A stretch of DNA of 64,000 nucleotides, taken from Schistocerca nitens (taxonomy: Eukaryota > Arthropoda > Insecta > Orthoptera > Acrididae). The notes below the pieces were generated by a model. It searched no databases and had not been told where the DNA came from. It was given only the letters and a program-made list of their open reading frames with translations. The stretch is from positions 80,725,387-80,789,386 of the forward strand of contig NC_064622.1 in NCBI RefSeq assembly GCF_023898315.1, read 5' to 3'. Both the position numbers and the translations under genes were made by a program. Of this stretch, positions 43,846 through 53,994 are shown piece after piece; position 1 is the stretch's first letter, and the number at the start of each line of letters is the position of its first letter.

Positions 43846-45373
43846 GGATGGTTATAATTACAGTGGAGCTACTCATAGAGGTCCAGTGTTGGCTGTAATT
43901 ATCGTATGGCAGTGAAACTTGGCTGATATTGTACTACGTTAACGGGGAACCGATTTATTCTGGAAAAAAATAGTTCCTCTTTGGCCACCACATGCTAACT
44001 TTTGGGCTGTGAATGCAAGAAGGGTATAAGAATGTTTCCATATGTAATAGATTAGGAAGGACAGACAACTGAGAAAGACATTATTTTGATCTTATTATTA
44101 ACCGACGCTTAGACACTATTTGTCAGTGTGAGCACCGGAGACGTAGACGAGATGCGGCATCAGTAAAACGACGTAATAAACATTGCTTGCAGCACTTGCG
44201 GTGGAATTTGAGCGTCCTGTTCCTGTACACTAGTTTTCAGATCAGGTAGAGACCGAACTTGAGGAAAACGCTTTCCTTTACATATCCCCAGAGCCAAAAG
44301 TCACTTGGATTGAGATCAGGTGATTTGCAGGCAATGCATCTAGTACACCTCTGGAGATAGCACGTTCGTAGAAGGTTGCATTAAGCAGATCTTTCACTGG
44401 GCGAACGATGGGAGGTCTCGTAACAGTGGTATCCACACTGGTGCGCTATTTCAGAGCAGCATCCACTTGCTGTACAAGCAGGTATTCGTAACGTACATAC
44501 GTCACGGTAGACCTGAGAGGTCCTCTGTGTGTATTCTCTTCAAAGAAAAATGGATATAGAATCAAGGTATTTGTAAATTCACACCACACAGTCACACTGA
44601 AAGTGTGCAATGGCTCTTTGTGCACAACATGGCGGCTTAACAGAAGTCCAAATTCGCCAGTTCTGTGTATTCACAGAAGCCTGCAGTGTAAATGTTCTCG
44701 TTACTCCATATGTCATCAACTTTGATCCGTGGCGAATCCAAAGAGCAAATTCAGAACGCTGATGCGGATCGTGAGGTTTCAGTTGCTGGTTCTTGTACGG
44801 ATACCACTGCTAGTCTAAAACAGACCGCAAAACGTTCCGTACTGTTGACCATGGCATGGAAATTCTCGTGACAAAGCATGAGCCCTAGCAGTACCTGGGC
44901 CACTTGTTGCGTCGTCAACAACTGCAACCTCGTCAGCAACTTCCACCGCCATAGCACGCCTTCATCTCCCAGGTGCCACAGCAAGCTTATCCGTGCCTTA
45001 GAATTTCATTACCATCTTCTTTAAACCATTTAATGACATCGGGCCTCTACTCAGATCGTTCAGTCGGCGATACCCTCTCAGTGCGGTACGGTAAATACCG
45101 CCGTTCACATAAAACAGTTTCACCAACAGCGCATGGTCTCTCTTCTCCATAGCGATACTGTGCACTCACGTTACGGCTTGCCAAATATCAGGGTAGATGT
45201 CATACCATCTAACAAAGTACAGCGCCAAATTTACACCTCGTGGCTACAGGTAGAACTAACTCTTTTCCAGCGAAGCTGGAACTTGAGCATATGTACCAAG
45301 TTTCAGTGCCGTACAGTAGTTACAGCGCTCACTGATTCTCCATGAATAGCTGCATTTTAATTATAACCAGCCG
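43846..45373 (-). mobile_element. DDE transposon with ~80-bp terminal repeats
   Basis: Left TIR at 43846-43923 and right TIR at 45291-45373 are inverted copies over about 80 bases: ggttataatta, then tgsagctaytcatrgag, then gctgtaa, then ggca.tgaaacttgg on both. The minus strand between them encodes a decayed transposase: SLNGLKKMVMKF near 45000-45040, then NISMPWSTVRNVLRSVLD near 44800-44860, and KSPDLNPSDFWLWGYVKERVF near 44260-44320. The SPDL.P.DFWLWG string is typical of the insect transposases with a DUF4817-type N-terminal domain. Many stops. Confidence 0.75.
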
Positions 45374-45410
45374 CTATGGTTATTAAGTGAGTAATTTAGT
45401 AAGCTACTCT

Positions 45411-45690
45411 ATGAGATCGGAACTACCCGGACACCCCCACGTAACGCGTAACTGTCCACTAGACGTCAAGAGAGGCGGCTCGACGCTATCAAAGGCTGGG
45501 GGCGGTACTGGGCTGTCAGTAGAGAAGCAGTAACGGGGCGGATTGGGCCGGCCAGGTGACTTCGAGGGTGGACTAGTTTTTGATTGTCACCTGCGTAAAA
45601 GTTCCATCAAGGATATTGTGACCTTCTAAAGCCGCACAAGTCAATTGTTACTGATGTCATTCTGTTGTGGAAACGGAAAGGAACAGACAC
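45411..45690 (+). mobile_element. 5' end of a third Tc1-like family
   Basis: Begins gatcggaactacccggacac, resembling the TIR of the Tc1 element at 56.4 kb (gatcaaaagtaaccggacac). Coding text reads MGRSGDFE-like near 45550-45570, LIVTCVKVPSRIL and CGNGKEQTR, matching a transposase N-terminus with frame changes. It stops where the next inverted-repeat element begins. The rest was not found with confidence, although 46998-47020 shows weak similarity to the expected continuation. Confidence 0.55.
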
Positions 45691-46164
45691 GTCTAAACTA
45701 ACAAGCGGAGGCCCCCAATTGTGAAATTCAGATTCGATTCATACTGCGCATAATAAAATCTCATGGCCAGAGGTGTAATGTGGCAATATTATTAATAAAT
45801 TGCTTATGCTTGTTGGTGAAGGCGGATCGCTCTCCAATTGTACCGCCTCCATTTTTCCGTTTGTTTAACAGGGTGTGCCAAAGCTCTCAAGTCCGCACTG
45901 ATTTTCGACGATGTTATAAGTTGCGCTAGGGACCGCATCTACCTTCTTTCGAAGTTAGCAGGCAACTACGCTGTTATGCGGCGGCTCGTTTCGGCCCATT
46001 CAACATCTGTCCTTCAAGTGTAACGAGCGAGTAACGGAGTTTATATTTCATACCTGCTACAGCAAATTTGTGTTCGTGGGGTTGCTATTCTAATTCGAAC
46101 GTTTGACTTACGCTATACGTATTCCTTTCGGAATATCGTTTCTACGTCTTCCGTTAACTATACG

Positions 46165-46640
46165 TGGCTTACAAAACACTCGTTCGACCTATACTTGAGT
46201 ATTGCTGAACAGTGTGGGGTCCGTACCAGATCGGGTTGACGGAGGAGATAGAGAAGATCCAAAGAAGAGCGGCGCGTTTCGTCACAGGGTTACTTGGTAA
46301 CCGTGATAGCGTTACGGAGATGTTTAGCAAACTCAAGTGGCAGACTCTGAAAGAGAGGCGCTCTGCATCGCGGTGTAGCTTGCTCGCCAGGTTCCGAGAG
46401 GGTGCGTTTCTGGATGAGGTATCGAATATATTGCTTCCCCCTACTTATACCTCCCGAGGAGATCACGAATGCAAAATTAGAGAGATTCGAGCGCGCACGG
46501 AGGCTTTCCGGCAGTCGTTCTTCCCGCCAACAATACGGGACTGGAACAGGAAAGGGAGGTGATCACAGTGGCACGTAAAGTGCCCTCCGCCACCCACCGT
46601 TGGGTGGCTTGCGGAGTATAAATGTAGATGAAGACAATTA
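46165..46640 (+). mobile_element. LINE type B, C-terminal end
   Basis: Reads TYVAYKTLVRPILEYC then a stop, and from 46212 an open frame of 116 codons: MWGPYQIGLTEEIEKIQRRA, ARFVTGLLGNRDSVTEMFSK, LKWQTLKERRSASRC, SNILLPPTYTSRGDHECK and FRQSFFPPTIRDWNRKGR. This is the RT-distal end of a CR1/Jockey-like ORF2. The 3' tail has a hairpin-like ccgccacccaccgttgggtggcttgcgg and ends gtataaatgtagatgaag, the microsatellite-like end seen at 16.3 and 50.5 kb. 5' truncated, with little decay in the last 116 codons. Confidence 0.85.
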
Positions 46641-46663
46641 ATAACATTTGTGAAATACAACTT

Positions 46664-46682
46664 TGTGTGTGTGTGTGTGTGT
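46664..46682. repeat. (GT)n microsatellite
   Basis: Short run of nine to ten GT units just after the LINE tail. Confidence 0.85.
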
Positions 46683-46734
46683 TTATACACACATTTGAAT
46701 TACAGAAAACAAATACTAAAAAAAAAAGGTTGCA

Positions 46735-46805
46735 TGGCGCGAGATTCGAGCCGGCGCCCTTCGGATTACGAACCCGAGCGCTTACCGCAGCGCCACGACG
46801 CTGTA
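46735..46805 (-). repeat. tRNA-like module (probable SINE head)
   Basis: The reverse complement reads gtggcgctgcggtaagcgct (A-box-like), then cgggttcgtaatccgaaggg (anticodon arm with possible CGT) and ggctcgaatctcgcgcc (B-box-like). An A-rich run (aaaaaaaaaagg) lies at 46719-46730 on its 3' side. A tRNA-derived SINE is more likely than a working tRNA gene, because the acceptor stem does not pair well. It shares no sequence with the other SINE heads in the window. Confidence 0.6.
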
Positions 46806-47828
46806 GAAAATTATTAGTCGTAGAGAGTATTTCACCGCAACGGTTTATTTTAACTGTAGATTTTCTCGACAACGGCTGAGAAGTGCATCTTGGTGCTTTG
46901 CCACATTACACTTCTGGCCATGAGCTTTTATTATGCGCAGTATGAATCGAATCTGAATTTCACAATTGGCGGCCTCCCCTTGTAAGACAAGGCTTCATAC
47001 CCTGACGGGCAGTCATGGACTGACAGAAGTCAAACCGAACAAACAAACAATAGTGGATCGAAGCGAAAATGAGTGTAATGAGACCAATGAGAGAATCGTT
47101 CAATGATTTTGAAAACAAAGTTTCGACAGCCGACCTGCCTAAGAACCCTAATAGTTTTTGGTCTTACGTAAAACCAGCAAGTGGCTAGGAAGTATCTGTT
47201 CAGTCACTCAGAGACCATACTGGCACCGAAACTGAAGATAACCGAGAGAAAGACGAAATGCTGAATTCGGTCTACCGGATTTGTTTCATCGCGGAAAATC
47301 GTAATGCGCCCTCTCCTTTCAATCATGACAGTTCTTGAGATAACCGATCTGGGAATAGATAAGTAACTACAGTCGCTTAGTAGTGGAAAGGCAATAAGAC
47401 CAGCTAAAATACCTGTAAGATTTTACAAAGGTTATCCTAATGAACTAGCGTCCCTGCTAGCAGCAGTTCATCCTAGCTCACTGGAGCAACGATTATCGGC
47501 TGGAAAAATCGCAGATCTTACCGGCTTTCAAGAAGAGTTGTAGGACGGATGCACACAATTGGAGGCTTATATCGTTGATAGCAATCTGCTTGTAGAATTA
47601 TGGAGCATGTTTTGTGCGCGTTTTTGGAGAAAGAAAATCACCTCTGTAAAAATCCACATGAATTCCTCAGAGATCTTGAAAAATTCAGCTCGCTCTTTTC
47701 CTCATGAAATCAACAGCGTTGTATACAACGTAAATAAATGTAACGTATTATTGATACATAGGAAATCTGTTACTGTACAACTACACTATTAATGACAAAT
47801 TGCAGGAAACAGTAACTACCGTAAAATA

Positions 47829-48498
47829 CAGTATCCCGCATGAAATTTTCAGTCTGCAGCCAAATGTGCACTGATACGAAACTTACTGGTAGATTAAAAC
47901 TGGGTGCCGAATCGAGATTCGAGCTCGGGGACTTTGTCTTTCGCGGGGAAGTACTCCACTCACTGAGCTACCCAACCACGACTCACAACACTTCCTCACA
48001 GCTTTACTTCCGCCAGTATCTCATCTCCCACCCTCTTCAAACTTCAGAAACTCTCCTAGGAAACTTGCACTAGTTCTGCAAGTTTCCCAGGAGACCTTCT
48101 ATGTTTGAAAGGAAGGTGACGAAGTACTGGCAGAATTAAAAGCTGTGTGCCCGCATCTCGTGGTCGTGCGGTAGCGTTCTCGCTTCCCACGCCCGGGTTC
48201 CCGGGTTCGATTCCCGGCGGGGTCAGGGATTTTCTCTGCCTCGTGATGGCTGGGTGTTGTGTGCTGTCCTTAGGTTAGTTAGGTTTAAGTAGTTCTAAGT
48301 TCTAGGGGACTGATGACCATAGCTGTTAAGTCCCATAGTGCTCAGAGCCATTTGAACCATTTTTTTTTTAAAGCTGTGAGGACGGGTCGTGAGTTGTGCT
48401 TGGGTATATATGTCGGTAGAGCACTTGCCCGCGAAAGGGAAAGCTCCCAGTTTGGAGTCTCGGTTCGGCAAACAGTTTTAATCTGCCTGGGTGTTTTA
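47829..48498. mobile_element. Foldback element d, nested in LINE and hit by SINE
   Basis: Bounded by an exact 12-bp TSD taccgtaaaata (47817-47828 and 48499-48510). The left arm, minus orientation, has the tRNA-like module at 47906-47978. The turn is near 48060-48085 (cttgcactagttctgcaag). The right arm, plus orientation, is interrupted by a SINE at 48148-48369 and then carries its tRNA-like module at 48399-48470. The right end stops at the same internal point as in element a, about 45 bases short of the left end. Both arms are diverged from the copies at 5.3 and 23.1 kb, so this is an older insertion. Confidence 0.8.
48148..48369 (+). mobile_element. Chimeric SINE: ctcgtggtcgtgcgg head with tail A
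   Basis: The head catctcgtggtcgtgcggta and ggttcgattcccggcgg matches the SINE at 26875, but the body from gtccttaggttagttagg to ctcagagccatttgaacc is tail A, as in the ccggccgg SINEs. Ends in a T run. Exact TSD aaagctgtg at 48139-48147 and 48370-48378. Confidence 0.92.
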
Positions 48499-48551
48499 TA
48501 CCGTAAAATATCCAGAATGACATTAAGTGGAATGACCACGTAAAAGAAATA

Positions 48552-49965
48552 CACACATCAAAAAAACTTTCCCATGACCTCGGTTCCAAGAGTTCCGGAA
48601 GGCGTACAGAAAATTGGAATAGAGATCAACATAAACATGATTTCCGCCCTTTTTATTGCTGATTAAAACCAAATGTTGCATGTCGTATCACCATACAGCG
48701 AGGCCTTCAGAAGTGGTGGTCCAGGTTGCTGTGCACACCGGTACCTCTATACCGAGTAGCATTCATTCATGCACTCATACATGCCTCTATTCGTCGTGGC
48801 ATACTATCCACAAGTTCATTAAGGCACGGTTGGTCCAGACTGTCCCACTCCTCAATGGCGATTCGGCATACATCCCTCAGAGTGGCTGGTGGCTCACGTC
48901 GTTCATAAACAGCCCCTTTCAATCTATCTCAGGCATGTTCGATAGGGTTCATGTCCGGAGAGCGATATCCAGCGATGTCGTTGTCCTGAAGGCAGTCATT
49001 CACAAGATGTGCACGATGGGGGCGCGAATTGTCGTCCATGAAGACGAATGCCTCGCCAATATGCTGCCAATATGTTTGGACTTTCGGTCGGAGGAAGGCC
49101 TTTATGTACCGTACAGCCGTTGCGGCGCCTTCCATGACCACCAGTGTATATCGCCGCCACATAATGCAACCCCAAAACAGGAGGGAACATCCACCTCCCT
49201 GCACTCTCTGGACAGTGTGTCTAAGGCGTTCAGCCTGACCGGGTTGCCTCCAAACACGTCTCCGGCCATTGTCTGGTTGAAGGCATATGCGACACTCAAC
49301 AGTGAAATAACGTGATGGCAATCCTGAGCCGCCCATTCGGCATGTTGTCGGGCCCATCTGTACCGCACTGCATGGTGTCGCGGTTGCAAAGGTGGATCTC
49401 ACCACAGAGTGAAGTTGCGCATCATGCAGCCTATTGCGCACAGATTTAGACGTAACACGACGTCCCGTGGTTGCACAAAAAGCATTGTTCAATATGGTGG
49501 CATTGCTGTCGGGGGTCCTCCGAGCCGTAGTCCGTAGGTAGCGGTCATCCACTGCAGTAGTAGCCCTTTGGCGGCCTGAGCGAGGCATATCATCGACATT
49601 TCCTGTCTCTCTGTATCTCCTCCATGTCCGAACAACATCGCTTTGGTTCACTTCGAGGCACCTGGACTCTTCCCTTGCTGAGAGCCCTCGCTGGCACAAA
49701 GTAAGAATGCGGACGCGATGTGACCGCGGTATTGACCTTCTAGCCATGGTTGAACTACAGACAACACGAGCCGTGTACCTCCTTCCTGGTGGTATGACTG
49801 GAACTGATCGGCTGTCCCCCCCCCCTCCGTCTGAAAGGCGCTGCTCATGCATGGTTGATGCATCTTTGGACGGGTTTAGTGATATCTCTGAACAGTCAAA
49901 GGGACTGTGTCTGTGATACAATATCCACAGAACGTCTACCTTCAGGAGTTCTTGGAACCGGAGTG
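48552..49965 (-). mobile_element. Tc1-like transposon inserted in LINE
   Basis: 1414 bp between TA pairs (48550-48551 and 49966-49967). Left end cacacatcaaaaaaacttt, then ctcggttccaagagttccgg. The right end read inward is cactccggttccaagaactcc, so the right TIR keeps the terminal bases but has lost about 24 bases. LINE coding text stops at the left TA and continues at the right TA, which confirms the boundaries. Confidence 0.92.
48707..49747 (-). pseudogene. Tc1-like transposase, inactive
   Basis: 346 codons in one frame from ATG at 49747 (MARRSIPRSHRVRILTLCQR) to TGA at 48707, with two internal TGA stops: one replacing the tryptophan of HVWD (reads IEHA, stop, at 48929-48931) and one near 48760. 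The first catalytic aspartate is lost: FTVECRICLQPDN stands for FTDESRFCLQPDN. The second is kept (FMDDNSRPHRAHL), and the third motif SPDMNPIEH is present after a deletion of a few residues. The in-frame extension to 50020 upstream of this ATG is not part of the gene. Confidence 0.9.
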
Positions 49966-50470
49966 TATTAGGAAAAGCAGAAGCCAGAATGAGCTTTGTA
50001 GGACAATGTAACGCATCCATGAATGAAGTGGCGTAGAAGACTCTTGTTCGACCGATTTTTGAATATTGTTCATTGATCTCGCACCCTTACTAGGTAAGGT
50101 AGAGGACATCCATCGAAGAGGGCGCGTTTCGCCACAAGATCGTTTACTCGTCGCGGAAGCGTTGCTAAGATGTTCAACGAAGCGGCGTTGTGTATCAGAG
50201 AGGTTATTGTTGAAATTCCGACTGAGTCCCTTCGGAGGAGATTCGAACAACATATTACTTTTTCTCACATACAACACGTGAAATGACGATAGGGAAAAAT
50301 TCGAAACATTTCAGCTAATACGGAGGCTTACCGATAGTCATACATCCCACCGGTCAGTCGTGGATTAAACAGTCAAGGGGGGATCAGTTAATGATGCCAG
50401 GAATACCCTCCACCACACACTACCATGTGGGTTGTAGACTATTGATTTAGATTTGGATGTAAATGTAGGA

Positions 50471-50998
50471 CGGGCAGTCGATCGTTGCGGAAGACTCGTA
50501 CGCAAAGAGAGGACAAACACAAATTAGAGGTCGAAATTCAACAAAGAGAAAAGCAGAAACAGTTAATCTTCTTAACCTGCACAAAACCCAGACAGTTATG
50601 AATATATAGGCAAAGGGTGAGAGAGTATCGCGGAGGGTGGCTGTAAAATAAAGCTTGAAATAAGCGGAAGGAATCACTCGTACCCCAGGTGTCACCAGCA
50701 GTCCAGCTACCGCAATGACTGTGCGGAGGGATGTAGAAGTAATGGAGTGGAATTGTCAAGCAGCTCTTCATAAGCTAAATATTTCCTTATTCAAAGCTAA
50801 GTGACGTTTGAGGTGGTATAAAGAGCGACGCCACTGGATAGTAGATGGCTGGTGCGGTGAATCACACCATACCCTGTGGCAATCCAATGGAAGGGTTTCG
50901 TTTTGGTGAATGCCTGAAGAACTTGACCTGCCTTCATGTGTAGTGCCAGCAGTGTAGTACCATAGTAGGTGCTCACCCACTCTCCCACTCCCTTCCCC
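50471..50998. other. No gene recognised
   Basis: No supported feature. Confidence 0.4.
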
Positions 50999-51008
50999 CC
51001 CCCTCTCT

Positions 51009-51053
<45 letters not shown>

Positions 51054-51085
51054 TGTGTTCTCTCTCTCTCCCTCTCTCTCTCTCC

Positions 51086-51120
<35 letters not shown>
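50999..51120. repeat. Compound (CT)n-(GT)n-(CT)n-(GT)n microsatellite
   Basis: About 120 bases alternating between CT-rich and GT-rich dinucleotide blocks. Confidence 0.9.
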
Positions 51121-51121
<1 letters not shown>

Positions 51122-51978
51122 AGTAAGAATTAAGTTTAATGTTTAAATATAAATGCAAGAGGTTCGTATAATAGTCGGGTGTAACGCGTAAATAAAAACA
51201 ATGATGAAATACAACCTCACGTATGCTACTTCTTTTTTAACACATAAACTTCCGTTTTGTACCTTATTTAAAGATATAACACATTCAGTATTTATAGTGT
51301 TTATAGAGTATATACCATGAAATATATCCATTATATGGGAGTGGTGTACTCCTAAAAATAAAACCAGTAAGTGGAGTATCAAACTCCATTATTCCGTTGA
51401 CTTTTGACTGAGTTGCCTTTTCCGTAATCTGTCTCTGATTTGCGCCGAACTATCAGTTCTGTCAGCGTTCACTTGCTGATTAACGAAAGAGCCGTGCGTT
51501 AACGAAGCTGCAGCAGCGGAAGTAGAGCAGGTATTCGGGGTACGCAACGGAGAAGCAGTTGTGAAATAGCCTGTAGCAGTAACTGCGAGTGGAACGTAAG
51601 CTTCACGGGACACGGGACGCTAGTTGGGACAGCCCACGCGGAGAGAAAGTGCGAAGCGTAAACAGCCCGAGAGTACGAGGAACGGAGACGGCGTGTTGTG
51701 TTTGTACTGTGCGTATCCACGTAACCTAGCTAGAGGAACTGTGCACCTCTGAGTAGAACTGGTACACCGTTAATGACGTCATTGTTTTCTTGTCTCTCTC
51801 TTCTTCCTTGGACTTCTCCGGGTCTGTACGAAATCGGTGTTGTTATACGGGTTGGCAATGTTAGTGGTTGGCCGGACGCAGTTACTGACGACGCCACTCC
51901 TCACAGGGAATAAATCTGTGCACCTCATCTGTAGGCGTCTAGAATAAATCTCGTGTTAAAGTGTGAGAACGTTTTAAT
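51121..51978. other. No gene recognised; GC-rich part near 51500-51720
   Basis: Moderately CpG-bearing, with two AATAAA signals near 51909 and 51941. This could be UTR-like sequence of a host gene or retroelement, but I see no coding motif. Confidence 0.35.
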
Positions 51979-52650
51979 ACTGTGGTATCGATAGCTACGA
52001 TGCCACGACGTAGGTGCGCTCTGCTAGGTTCGCACCGACGACAGCGCCCTCTAGCCGGCGCTGTGCAGCTCTACGAGCGCCGCTCCGGATTCAGCCCAGT
52101 TGATTCCGTGCAGACGACCAAGCAACATTGTTTCTATTTCATAGTGGGCGAGCCACTACTTGTAACTTTGTAACTCGATGCACAGCTTCGCACCTACGTG
52201 CTCATCTCAGCCAAACTTAAGTACATAGTAAAACCACTTTTAATTGCAGCACCAAGTGTTCTACCTCAGCTGCTCCTCCTAGCTTCCTACATTCGGTCTA
52301 CCCTTCAGTTTACAGGAGCAGACCCACGCGCCGCCTGCCAGGAGGGATGCAAAAACTACGTCTGTCCGAAGCAGGACGTGAGTGTAACAGCCTGGTATTC
52401 ACGAAGTTAGGTGAAGAAAACCGCCTAAAAGTCACATCCGACCTGACCATCTCCCCAGAGCTCGATGTTAATCCACTAGACGTATTCGACCCGGAGCAGG
52501 CTCTTCTCCCCGAATCCCGGAAGCGTTGGGTTAACGAGCTCCGCTATCCTGGGAGGTCTCAGAATTTTCTTGTCTCTCGCGAGGAAGAGCAAGTCAGAAA
52601 GCGTAATGAAATATAATAAGTGTGGTACCAAAAGGAGACTGACTGCAATG
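51979..52650 (+). other. Unidentified GC-rich block
   Basis: Begins tgtggtatcgatagctacga, similar to the start of the insertion at 36331. It includes gacagcgccctctagccgg, a string common in repeats of such genomes. An 89-codon frame at 52347-52616 (ending SREEEQVRKRNEI) matches nothing I know. A retroelement end or UTR is possible but unproven. Confidence 0.3.
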
Positions 52651-52677
52651 AGGAATCTTCCAAATTCTCTGATAACT

Positions 52678-52878
52678 GTGGCCGACCAGGGTGGCCGAGC
52701 GGTTCTAGGCGCTACAGTCTGGAACCGCGAGACCGCTACGTTCGCAGGTTCGAATCCTGCCTCGGGCATGGGTGTGTGTGATGTCCTTAGGTTAGTTAGG
52801 TTTAAGTAGTTCTAAGTTCTAGGGGACTGATGACCTCAGAAGCTAAGTCCCATAGTGCTCAGAGCCATTTGAACCATT
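52678..52878 (+). mobile_element. tRNA-derived SINE (ccggccgg-type head, tail A)
   Basis: The head tggccgaccagggtggccgag is a variant of the usual ccggccgg start. B-box-like ggttcgaatcctgcctcgg and tail A are complete. TSD tgataact at 52670-52677 and 52879-52886 is exact. Confidence 0.88.
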
Positions 52879-52889
52879 TGATAACTAAG

Positions 52890-53240
52890 TTCGATGACCT
52901 CCACACCTTTATCATCGTCCAAGTCAATGGACAGTAAGGGAGGTGGGAATGTGGTGATGTGGGGCTGTAGCCTATCCTCCGTGTTATTCAAAATATCCAT
53001 AGAACAAGCAGTACGGAACCCAATAATACATTTGGACGTGTTATTAAAGGACAAGGAGAATAAATAAAGGCTATAATGTTTACCAGTGGCGTCAAAGTGT
53101 TTGTAAGCTCTGCTGAAAAGAATCTAAACTGTCTAGAAGAGAGTTTACAAAATGAGCATCAGTATATGAGATAAAACAGCTGTGGTGTAGTGTAGTCGAA
53201 ATACGTCAAATTGCGATGGTGTAATCAGGTCAGGTTTTCG
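52890..53240 (+). mobile_element. LINE RT fragment around motif B
   Basis: Reads VVMWGCSLSSVLFKISIEQAV near 52950-53010 (motif B, compare GVRQGCSLSPLLF.IYIEQA), then in another frame KVFVSSAEKNLNCLEESLQ near 53090-53150, where the box region reads FTSGVKVF instead of FADD. Frames are broken. The SINE at 52678 may have inserted in the same LINE. Confidence 0.5.
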
Positions 53241-53764
53241 ACACGAGAAGTGATAGAAGAGTTTGCTATTAGGGTAAAAAAATAACTCTTTGCACACTTC
53301 AGTTACATTTATTCAAAGCGTAATGGCATGAGCAATAGCAAAACAAAGCTTTTTTAAAAACGAAAAGTACGTTAACGATGAATGCGTATTTTAGTGTTAG
53401 AGGGTTTTTCTAAACGTAATTTTTTTATATGATATTGAAATGTGAGGTATAAATACTGCACACAGGAGAAGAACAGAACCTTTTGTTCTGTTGTGCTACA
53501 GAGGCTTGATGAATATTTGATAGAACAAATAATGAAAACATACTGAAGTGGATCTTGGTGAAAATAGTCTTACGACACAACTTGACTACAAGAAGGAATA
53601 ACTTCAGTGCACACGTTCTGAGACTTCGAGGAACGTTTAATTTGGTATAAGTGGAAACTGTGTGAAAGACAAGCTGTAGACGGGGACAAAGGCTCGAATA
53701 AAGTAAGAACTAGCTGTTACGCAAATCTGAAGAGCCTTATACTGGTTACACTAGCGTACGGAGC
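53241..53764. other. No gene recognised
   Basis: AT-rich. No supported feature. Confidence 0.4.
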
Positions 53765-53778
53765 TGACGGAGAACAGC

Positions 53779-53980
53779 CGGCCGCTGGTGGCCGAGTTGT
53801 TTTAGGCGCTTCAGTCTGGAACCGCGCGACCGCTACGGTCGCAGGTGCGAATCCTGCCTCGGGCATGGATGTGTGTGATGTCCTTAGGTTAGTTAGGTTT
53901 AAGTAGTTCTACGTTCTAGGGGACTGATGACCTCAGATGTTAAGTCCCATAGTGCTCAGAGCCATTTGAGCCATTTTTTT
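53779..53980 (+). mobile_element. tRNA-derived SINE (ccggccgg head, tail A)
   Basis: Complete head, a slightly altered B box (aggtgcgaatcctgcctcgg), tail A and a T run. TSD tgacggagaacagc (53765-53778) versus tgacggaggacagc (53981-53994), one mismatch in 14. A low-divergence copy. Confidence 0.92.
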
Positions 53981-53994
53981 TGACGGAGGACAGC

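Larger units (their letters stand above)
45694..46985. mobile_element. Inverted-repeat element enclosing LINE and tRNA-like pieces
   Basis: The arm at 45694-45781 (acaagcggaggcccccaatt, then tgaaattcagattcgattc, tactgcgcataataaaa, ctcatggccagaggtgtaat) recurs inverted at 46895-46985 with only a few mismatches over nearly 90 bases. Between the arms lie 1.1 kb containing a type B LINE C-terminus (46165-46640) and a tRNA-like module (46735-46805). The arms look like TIRs of a non-autonomous element or two copies of one repeat in opposite orientation. No transposase is visible. Confidence 0.7.
47036..50470 (+). mobile_element. LINE type B split by foldback and Tc1 elements
   Basis: One LINE copy can be followed across two insertions. 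First segment 47036-47816: DLPKNPNSFWSYVKPASG near 47140-47185, DHTGTETEDNREKDEMLNSVYR near 47210-47280, an internal deletion of much of the RT, then NVNKCNVLLIHRKSVTVQLHY near 47730-47790. Second segment 48499-48549: RMTLSGMTT. Third segment 49968-50470: GKAEARMSFVGQCNASMNEVA, KTLVRPIFEYCSLISHPY and on to gatgtaaatgtag. Together these follow the order NKCNV..IH, VKYLG, N.H...I, GKA.ARL.FIG, YKTLVRPILEYC of type B. Many stops; it is old relative to its insertions. Confidence 0.85.

Noticed and set aside
49748-50020. N-terminal extension of the Tc1 transposase frame
   Set aside because: It runs across the Tc1 terminal repeat into LINE sequence. The family start MARRSIPRSH lies at 49747.
51979-52650. 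LTR or gag-like region
   Set aside because: AATAAA signals and GC-rich text are suggestive, but no paired repeat, primer site or coding motif could be shown.
52826-52832. Hammerhead-ribozyme core ctgatga in the SINE tail
   Set aside because: The motif recurs in all tail A SINEs, but no matching GAAA core with three pairing stems is found nearby.
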